A DNA stretch of 11,273 nt from JBLHUT01 sp047629975. GTDB lineage: Bacteria > Pseudomonadota > Alphaproteobacteria > Rhodobacterales > Rhodobacteraceae. Under the pieces are notes generated by a model that saw only the letters and a list, made by a program, of their open reading frames with translations, was not told the DNA's origin and made no database searches. Below, in pieces: positions 7,020 through 11,273 of this stretch; the first letter of the stretch is position 1; each line of letters opens with the position of its first letter. Where the stretch lies: NCBI GenBank assembly GCA_047629975.1, contig JBLHUT010000100.1, forward strand, positions 1 to 11,273, in the 5' to 3' direction. A program made the position numbers and the translations under genes.

Positions 7020-7244
7020 GGACCCTCGATCACTTCCTGCCGCGAAACCCCTTCAATCCTTGAGCCGTCCAAATGGACGCCCATTTTGCCGTCTATTTCC
7101 AAAACCCAAGCCCTCCGTCACGCACATGCGTCCAAAAGGCTTGATCAGCGCGAAATCGGGCGTTATTTTGACTGGGACAAATATCGGCTTAGGTCGCTGG
7201 CTGGCTGTGTCACCATCGGAACATGGTCAGAAGGGACACCACCT
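7020..7244 (+). other. Upstream region of the VPLPA-CTERM gene, no gene seen
   Basis: This 225-bp stretch separates the IS3 remnant from the VPLPA-CTERM gene. The reading frame of the downstream gene is open through it and back into the IS3 remnant, but that upstream part has no natural protein composition or start site. A TTGACT at 7168-7173 could be a -35 element but no convincing -10 follows at 17 bp. AGAAGGG at 7229-7235 is the likely ribosome site of the next gene. Confidence 0.35.
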
Positions 7245-7751
7245 ATGTTATTGAAAGCACTCACAGCGTCCACATGCCTGTGGCTTGGATCCCTGTCGGC
7301 GGTTCATGCTGTACCGGTCGAATACAACGGCAAGACATACGACGTGACAGAGGTCTATGGGTCTTATGACGAGCTTAGTGATTTGTTGATTGGTCAGCCC
7401 TGGATGAACGGGAAATTTTATACAGAGCCCGATTACTTCGCCATGGAGTACGGGAAACAACTCGAATGGGGGTATTCACCTTATTTCTTTCGGTACCTCG
7501 GCACCGATTGCGACTGCTCGGACTACAATCAATTTTACACGTTCGGAGCATATTCGTATCGTGACCAACCTCACGAAACTCCGACGGTATACCGGTTTGA
7601 GCTGTGGTATTATTCCCCGACCTATTATGCGATCGCGACCGAAATCGTGGAGGACGTGCCGGCTGTCCCACTCCCGGCGGGCGGCCTCCTGCTTTTGACG
7701 GGAATTGCCGGTGCAGCCGCCCTCAAGCGACGGGCAAAACGCGACGCGTAG
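7245..7751 (+). CDS. Secreted VPLPA-CTERM sorting-domain protein
   Basis: The 168-aa product has a signal peptide (MLLKALTASTCLWLGSLSAV, cleaved near HA-VP at residues 22-23), a tyrosine- and aromatic-rich body (for example YGSYDEL, PWMNGKFYTEPDYF, WGYSPYFFRYLG) with a paired-cysteine DCDCSDY, and a C-terminal tripartite tail: VPLPAGG, a hydrophobic helix LLLLTGIAGAAAL, and the basic KRRAKRDA. This is the VPLPA variant of PEP-CTERM sorting, in which an exosortase cleaves and processes the tail during export; it is common in Rhodobacterales. The start at 7245 is chosen because it begins the signal peptide and has AGAAGGG upstream; a longer frame from 6828 runs through IS remnants. The body matches no family I recognise. 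No exosortase or polysaccharide gene is in the window. It is the only intact non-transposase gene in the IS zone. Confidence 0.88.
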   Translation: MLLKALTASTCLWLGSLSAVHAVPVEYNGKTYDVTEVYGSYDELSDLLIGQPWMNGKFYTEPDYFAMEYGKQLEWGYSPYFFRYLGTDCDCSDYNQFYTFGAYSYRDQPHETPTVYRFELWYYSPTYYAIATEIVEDVPAVPLPAGGLLLLTGIAGAAALKRRAKRDA

Positions 7752-8083
7752 CGCCCGACCGGTCCCACGCCCGTGTCCCTATGGGGTCCTTGCGTGTGAG
7801 TGGCTGCCGATGAGGGGGCGGATTGTTCCGACACGGCACCCCCTCAGGGCTTTACATAGCGGCGATTCCACCCTAAGCGCACGGCGTCACGCGAGATGTT
7901 TGTTCCGTCGAGCCGCCCCCGGACATGCTCCGGCTGACTTTGGCGGTGTTGAGCAGAAAGCCCATTCCCTTGCTCAGGATTTGCCGCACAGTGAGGGTAA
8001 CCACTCGATCAGGACCGCCTGCCTGATTTTGGCGTGATGCTTTAAGACACGTGCATAGCGACGTGCCTTATGTGGAGGGTGTC
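7752..8083. other. Non-coding gap between VPLPA-CTERM gene and IS66 tnpA
   Basis: No supported gene is present. On the minus strand a short open frame reading HHAKIRQAVLIEWLPSLCGK (about 8035-7977) has a natural-looking composition and could be the remnant C-terminus of an unknown gene, but it is too short to identify. The left terminal repeat of the IS66 element should lie in the last ~80 bases; I could not find a convincing match with the right side. GGAGGG at 8074-8079 is the tnpA ribosome site. Confidence 0.35.
7811..7846. repeat. Inverted repeat downstream of VPLPA-CTERM gene
   Basis: TGAGGGGG (7811-7818) pairs perfectly with CCCCCTCA (7839-7846) across a 20-nt loop, and inside the loop CGGA (7819-7822) can pair with TCCG (7827-7830). 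It lies 60 nt after the gene's stop and could stabilise or end the transcript. There is no T-run after it, so a standard intrinsic terminator is not supported. Confidence 0.35.
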
Positions 8084-8452
8084 ATGCAAGGTGAGGTTTT
8101 AGGTGTTGAGCGGCGGCATCGCTGGAATGATGATGACAAGCTGGCGACCGTTTCCTCTGTTGGGATAGATGGGGCGACGGTCAAGCATGTCGCGCATAGG
8201 CATGATGTGACGCGCCAGCAGATTTACAAATGGCGGCATGAGCTTAAGAAGAGGGGGTTTTGGCCCACCGGCAAGGACGCGGCTTTTCTGCCAATTGATT
8301 TCCATGTTGCAGACATAGTGTCATCAGCCCCGGAGCCCACACCGCCGTCTGCCGTGGAGCTTTCCATGAGCAATGGACGTTGCTTGCGATTTGATACTGG
8401 CGTGGAAGCCGCCGCGCTGACGCAATTGATCCGGACGGTGGAAGCCGCGTGA
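8084..8452 (+). CDS. tnpA: IS66 accessory protein TnpA
   Basis: The 122-aa product is the small helix-turn-helix protein of IS66 elements, required for transposition together with TnpB and TnpC. The N-terminal part has RRHRWNDDDKLATVSSVGID and GATVKHVAHRHDVTRQQIYK, the IS3-OrfA-like HTH with the conserved W at YKWRHELKK. The C-terminal half ends with VELSMSNGRCLRFDTGVEAA and LTQLIRTVEAA, as in the family. The frame extends up to 8051, but ATG 8084 gives the standard N-terminus and has GGAGGG 4-5 nt upstream. Its stop overlaps the tnpB GTG. It appears intact. Confidence 0.85.
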   Translation: MQGEVLGVERRHRWNDDDKLATVSSVGIDGATVKHVAHRHDVTRQQIYKWRHELKKRGFWPTGKDAAFLPIDFHVADIVSSAPEPTPPSAVELSMSNGRCLRFDTGVEAAALTQLIRTVEAA

Positions 8453-8796
8453 TCGGTCCGGGAGCCGGCGCTCGAGTTTATCTGGCCTGTGGGGTAATGG
8501 ATATGAGGAAGGGCATCGCGGGCTTTTCAACGCTGGCTCAGGATGTTTTGCGTCAGAAACCAGCCAGTGGTGCAGTGTTTGCCTTTCGCGGGCGGCGGGG
8601 TGACCGGCTGAAGCTGCTGTATTGGGATGGTTAAGGATTTTGCCTTTACTACAAGGTTCTGGAGTGGGGGCGGTTTCCATGGCCAAGCGCCCAGGATGGT
8701 GCGACGCGATTGATCTCAGCGCAGCTGGCAATGCTTTGGGAAGACATTGATTGGTGCAGGCCAGATTGGAGCGCACCACCGGCCCGCGTTGGTTGA
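8449..8796 (+). pseudogene. tnpB: IS66 TnpB (Orf2-like), broken by one nonsense codon
   Basis: TnpB is the ~115-aa accessory protein of IS66. Starting at GTG 8449, the frame reads GARVYLACGVMDMRKGIAGF and FAFRGRRGDRLKLLYWDG, then TAA (8632-8634), then continues in the same frame with GFCLYYKVLEWGRFPWP, LISAQLAMLWEDIDW and PPARVG to TGA at 8794-8796. The family normally has Q after YWDG, so TAA is a single C-to-T change of CAA. Read through, it is 115 codons, full length. Translation therefore gives only the first 61 residues. A sequencing error is the alternative. Confidence 0.88.
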
Positions 8797-8834
8797 TTTA
8801 TCTGCTTGATATTGCTAATTTATATGGCACTTTT

Positions 8835-8863
8835 TTGTAAGCCTTGGTAATTTAGGCTATACT
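8835..8863 (+). promoter_or_regulatory. Possible sigma-70 promoter upstream of tnpC
   Basis: TTGTAA (8835-8840) and TATACT (8858-8863) are separated by 17 bp in an AT-rich patch between tnpB and tnpC. The -10 matches consensus in five of six bases and the -35 in four of six. The ATG at 8865-8867 (reading MKTSDLPD, the probable original TnpC start) follows the -10 too closely to be used from this promoter, so it would serve a start further in. It is an in silico match only. Confidence 0.3.
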
Positions 8864-9087
8864 AATGAAGACATCAGATCTGCCCGATGGAAGACCTACT
8901 GATAGCGGTCTCCGAGGCGGAAGACGCACCGCTTGATGAAAATGAGGCTGTCGCACCATCTTCTGCTACATCCGAGGCGGTTGAGAACAAACCCCGCCGT
9001 CGCCCGCCTGTCTCGGACACGACCCCGCGTGAGCGCCGCGAGCTTGATCCCGGTGTCGCGTGCCCCGATTGCGGCGGTGATCTGCGG

Positions 9088-9132
9088 GCCACGCCAAAGG
9101 CGTACGATCCAATGCGCACCTTTGGTGCAACG
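9088..9132 (+). repeat. Extra segment 1 in tnpC, paired hairpins
   Basis: Between GGDLR and GEDVSELLD the family normally has about two residues; here there are 15 codons. The segment contains ACGCC-AAA-GGCGT (9091-9103) and GCACC-TTT-GGTGC (9116-9128), two perfect 5-bp hairpins with 3-nt loops, and the two hairpins are near inverted copies of each other (CCAAAGG / CCTTTGG). Net effect is about +39 nt, in frame. The family baseline is from memory. Confidence 0.5.
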
Positions 9133-9299
9133 GGTGAGGATGTCAGCGAACTGCTCGATATGATCACGGCGCAGCTCAAAGTGATCGAGATCACCCGCAT
9201 CAAGAAGTCTTGCCACCGCTGCGAAAAGATGGTGCAGGGGCCCGCACCCAGCCGTCCCATCCCATGCAGAATGGCGGGCCCAATCTACTGGCGCATGTG

Positions 9300-9339
9300 C
9301 CCCCTCTCGGCGATGCAAGTATCGCCTGCCGGTCAATGG
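9300..9339 (+). repeat. Extra segment 2 in tnpC with hairpin
   Basis: Family proteins read LLAHVLVSKFDDHLP; here LLAHV is encoded in one frame up to 9299 and VSKFDDHLP resumes at 9340 in another, with about 37 extra bases between. The segment contains GGCGAT (9309-9314), a 6-nt loop, and ATCGCC (9321-9326). Together with a lost base near 9280 the net change is about +36 nt, so the reading frame is kept open. Confidence 0.45.
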
Positions 9340-9435
9340 GTCTCGAAATTTGACGATCATCTTCCGCTTTACCGACAGAACGAAATCTTCGCCCGCATGG
9401 GCGCTGACATTCCTGACAGTACGTTGGTGGGTTGG

Positions 9436-9504
9436 GTAAAGACCGGTCCCGCAGGGATCAAACTGTCCGTGGGACAGTTTGAAGGGATGAACGCGCAAAG
9501 CGCC
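9436..9504 (+). repeat. Extra segment 3 in tnpC with 11-bp perfect palindrome
   Basis: The family reads DSTLVDWCGRSMQVL; here about 22 extra codons lie between GW and GRSMQVL. The segment contains TCAAACTGTCC (9458-9468), loop GTG, GGACAGTTTGA (9472-9482): an 11-bp perfect inverted repeat, the strongest short hairpin I saw in the window. Net change is about +66 nt, in frame. Confidence 0.55.
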
Positions 9505-10432
9505 GGCCGGTCGATGCAGGTTCTTCAGGCCATCATTGAACGCATCGAGACCAACATCTTGGCGAGCGATCTGCTGCATACAGATGGCACGCCAATCCGG
9601 GTTCTGGACCGGGCGCGGCGCGGCAAGGGGTTGGGCAAGGGAGTGAAACAGGGTCGGATATGGGCCTATGTCCGTGATCAGCGACCTTGGGCGGGCACAG
9701 CGCCGCCGGGGGCGGTTTATTACTTTGCCCCTGACCGAAAAGGCGAGCATGTCCGCCAGCATCTGAAAAACCGCAGCGGTATTCTGCAGGCAGACGCCTA
9801 TGCTGGGTTCAAGGCCCTCTATGAGAAAGGCCCTGACGGCAAAAGACATTTCCGCGAAGCCGCCTGTTGGGCGCATCTGCGGCGCGATTTTCATGATGTC
9901 TGGGCGTCAGACAAGTCACAAATTGCACGCGAGGCCCTTGACAGGATTGGGTAACTTTACGACATCGAGCGCGAGATTGCAGGCCAATCTGCTGACACAC
10001 GCCTCGCGGCACGTCAAAAGCTGAGCAGACCGAAAGTCGATGCGTTCAAACACTGGGCCGAACAACAGCTGACGCGCATCCCCGGAAAAAGCGATTTTGC
10101 GAAAGCCTTTCGCTATGGTTTGAGCCGCTGGCCGTCGTTTTGCCTGTTCCTGACAGATGGTCGCGTGGCCTTCGACAACAACGCCGCCGAGCGGGCGATG
10201 CGCCCAATTGGGATCGGGCGGAAAAACCGGCTTTTTGCGGGTGCTGACACCGGGGCGCAAACCTTGGCACGCGCCATGACTTTAATTAAAACGGCCAATC
10301 TGAACAGCATTGATCCCCAAGCCTACCTCGCCGACGTCCTCGACCGAATCCACGATCACAAGATCAACCGGATCGGTGAACTGCTGCTATGGAACTGGGC
10401 ACCCGCCGGACCAACATCCTGATGGCGCGCGA

Positions 10433-10717
10433 CACCACATCTTTCAGATAGGTTATGGTGCCAAACTGACCGGCGAAAACCTTGAACTGCTCGAGCAAAT
10501 CGTCAGCAACCCGGACAACATCGACTATGGCGAAATGGTCCTCGTCGTCGACAGCACCGACAGTGCCACCACCGCCTTCACAGCCCGAGGCATCAAAAAC
10601 TTGCAGGAGCTCTTGGCCAATATCCGAGCCTCACAAGGTGGCGTGCAACAGTTCCTTATCGATGAAGATTGTAGTTCCGAAATGATTGAGCGCATTATGA
10701 AAGTCGAGCTGCGGTAA
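10433..10717 (+). pseudogene. 5'-truncated small protein gene of unknown function
   Basis: The frame from about 10433 to TAA at 10715-10717 encodes ~94 residues with a natural, acidic composition: IGYGAKLTGENLELLEQIVS, DNIDYGEMVLVVDST, TTAFTARGIKNLQELLANIR, GGVQQFLIDEDCSSEMIERI. No in-frame ATG precedes the IGYGAKL start; upstream the frame only overlaps tnpC in an unrelated reading frame (formal ORF start 10310). The IS66 insertion, or a later deletion, has probably removed the start and first residues. I do not recognise the family. It could be a small conserved regulatory or accessory protein; no domain motif, membrane helix or signal peptide is visible. The IS481 fragment begins within about 5 nt of its stop codon. 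Confidence 0.55.
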
Positions 10718-10721
10718 CAAT

Positions 10722-11063
10722 CGGGCGGTTACATTTCTCCAGCACATGCTTGAGGGGGTGAGCCACCAAGATACCATCCTGACGGACAACGGAACCCAAT
10801 TCGCAGAGGAGCCGCGGAACGGGAACACTCTCTATTTCCGGTCAATGCGATTCGGCATGATCTGTTAAGTCAACGGGATCGGGCACCGGTTGACGAAACC
10901 CGACCACCCTTGAACCAATGGCCAAGTAGAGCGGATGAACCGCACCATCAAGGACGCTCCCGTCAAACGGTGTCACTACGACAGCCAACTGCGCACGCAC
11001 CTCGCGGACTTCATGGCAGCCTGCGACTGTGCCCGGAGGCTCAAGACCCTCGGTGGCCTCACG
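10722..11063 (+). pseudogene. IS481-family transposase, C-terminal fragment
   Basis: In the frame of 10722 the sequence reads FLQHMLEGV, TILTDNGTQFAEEPRN (containing the second catalytic D in TDNGTQF), SMRFGMIC, TAA (10866-10868), VNGIGHRLTKPDHP, TGA (10911-10913, where the family has W in HPWTNGQVERMN), TNGQVERMNRTIKDAPVKR (catalytic E region), CHYDSQLRTHLADFMAA and ARRLKTLGGLT. Similarity stops after GGLT at about 11063, where the family continues P-Y-E. Two stop codons, a short deletion (YDSHDQL to YDSQL) and missing ends show long decay. It begins past the point where the 6434-6840 fragment ends, with about 50-60 family residues lacking between the two. Confidence 0.85.
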
Positions 11064-11179
11064 CGCTTAGGGCCCGATTTAAAACTATTTGAGTGATTTT
11101 AGCATTATGGATCCATTTTTTTGTGAAGCTGAATGGAGATCACAATGGAGCTATGCTTGAATTTGGGTGACGCGCATTA
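11064..11179. other. Non-coding junction between IS481 fragment and IS256-like gene
   Basis: No gene is seen. IS481 similarity is lost at about 11063, so the end of the minus-strand IS256-like element probably lies near 11064-11075 (TTAGGGCCCGATTTAAAA region). The rest would be its 3' non-coding end. The other terminal repeat is outside the window, so this boundary cannot be confirmed. Confidence 0.35.
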
Positions 11180-11273
11180 TCAGGCGGCGCGGTTTTTGGT
11201 GTCTTCATTCACTTCGACACCGTCTCCGACTTTGATTCCTTCGATGACTTTTGGCAACTGGTTTCTGCCCTTG
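11180..11273 (-). CDS. IS256-like transposase, C-terminal end (partial at window edge)
   Basis: Read on the minus strand from the right edge, the frame gives KGRNQLPKVIEGIKVGDGVE, then VNEDTKNRAA and TGA at 11182-11180. The pattern L-x-K-V-I-x-G-[IV]-K-x-x-D-G-[IV]-E followed by a polar tail and A-A is the extreme C-terminus of IS256-family transposases, after the WRRLRG-like segment. Only 31 residues are visible, so integrity of the gene and the exact family cannot be judged. Confidence 0.6.
   Translation of the reverse strand, partial: KGRNQLPKVIEGIKVGDGVEVNEDTKNRAA

Larger units (their letters stand above)
8084..10422 (+). mobile_element. Degenerate IS66-family insertion sequence (coding extent)
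   Basis: The three-gene order tnpA-tnpB-tnpC with a GTGA overlap between tnpA and tnpB is the hallmark of IS66. All three products resemble Rhodobacterales IS66 copies. tnpB and tnpC each have an in-frame TAA, tnpC lacks most of its N-terminal leucine-zipper region, and it also holds three extra segments. The terminal inverted repeats and target duplication were not found, so only the coding extent is given; the true element would extend some tens of bases on each side. Confidence 0.85.
8887..10422 (+). pseudogene. tnpC: IS66 DDE transposase TnpC, multiply damaged
   Basis: TnpC is the catalytic DDE transposase of IS66. The frame holds a zinc-binding region (CPDCGG at 9061-9078 and CHRCEK near 9211-9228), DHLPLYRQNEIFARMGADIP, the catalytic-core motif LLHTDGTPIRVLD (Asp codon 9583), QADAYAGF (Asp codon 9793), REAACWAHLRRDF and NNAAERAMRPIGIGRKN (Glu codon 10189). 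Lesions: (1) the usual N-terminal ~70 residues are missing; ATG 8865 reads MKTSDLPD and then falls out of frame at about 8886-8889, fitting a deletion; (2) three extra segments at 9088-9132, about 9300-9339 and 9436-9504; (3) one base lost near 9280, so that NLLAHV of the family is readable only in the next frame; (4) TAA at 9952-9954 where the family has K in RIGKLYD, after which the frame continues to TGA at 10420-10422. The first ORF alone would give 355 residues lacking the catalytic Glu, so it is inactive. Confidence 0.88.

Noticed and set aside
6828..7244. N-terminal extension of the VPLPA-CTERM protein
   Set aside because: The upstream frame runs through IS481/IS3 remnants in a frame different from theirs, and the signal peptide at 7245 marks the real start.
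7811..7846. Intrinsic terminator after the VPLPA-CTERM gene
   Set aside because: The stem is good but the loop is long and no T-run follows.
9088..9504. Calling the tnpC extra segments true Rickettsia palindromic elements
   Set aside because: They are much shorter, differ from one another, and the host is not a Rickettsia; only the analogy is kept.
8896..9894. Minus-strand open frame of 332 codons
   Set aside because: It is antisense to tnpC, whose sense-strand motifs are clear.
8632..9954. Programmed stop read-through or recoding in tnpB and tnpC
   Set aside because: No stimulatory structure or known recoding context is evident, and tnpC carries other clear lesions, so decay is simpler.
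6434..11063. Composite transposon flanked by two IS481 copies
   Set aside because: Neither flank has both ends or a full transposase, and no target duplications are visible; the arrangement is reported as two fragments only.
1..11273. tRNA, rRNA or CRISPR array
   Set aside because: No cloverleaf-like T-arm motif, rRNA signature or regularly spaced direct repeats were seen on either strand.

Overview
The window looks like the chromosome of a marine alphaproteobacterium of the order Rhodobacterales (Roseobacter-like). The evidence is the divergent fliI / flgB arrangement, a DUF1217-type C-terminus beside fliI, a VPLPA-type C-terminal sorting signal, and IS relatives typical of that group. These assignments come from recognising protein sequences by eye; no database search was run.

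Positions 1-6287 are an orderly, moderately GC-rich flagellar locus. The C-terminus of a DUF1217-like protein (3-236, +) converges on fliI (275-1612, -), the export ATPase. An 80-bp divergent intergenic region separates fliI from a rightward operon: flgB, flgC, fliE, fliQ, flgF, flgG, flgA, flgH and a fliL-family gene. The spacing is tight (TGATG overlaps at flgG/flgA and flgA/flgH, 3-nt gaps at fliE/fliQ and fliQ/flgF), so one transcript is likely. The products build the proximal and distal rod (FlgB, FlgC, FlgF, FlgG), join it to the MS ring (FliE), form part of the export gate (FliQ), power export (FliI), build the outer-membrane L ring (FlgH), help P-ring assembly (FlgA), and support the basal body/stator (FliL).

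Positions 6288-11273 are an insertion-sequence graveyard in which every recognisable transposase is broken or cut by the window edge. In order there are: the N-terminal third of an IS481-family transposase (6434-6840); the last ~40 residues of an IS3-family OrfB (6841-6981); an intact gene for a secreted VPLPA-CTERM protein (7245-7751); a degenerate IS66 element with tnpA, tnpB and tnpC (8084-10422); a 5'-truncated small conserved-looking ORF (10433-10717); the C-terminal part of an IS481-family transposase (10722-11063); and the C-terminus of an IS256-like transposase on the minus strand (11180-11273).

The most unusual points are these. The IS66 tnpC seems to carry three short extra segments within about 420 bp, each containing inverted repeats and each leaving the reading frame intact overall. 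Two non-overlapping parts of IS481 transposase, in the same orientation, bracket about 3.9 kb. The flagellar operon stops abruptly at the edge of the IS-rich zone. The one intact cargo gene encodes an exosortase-sorted protein with no sorting enzyme in view.
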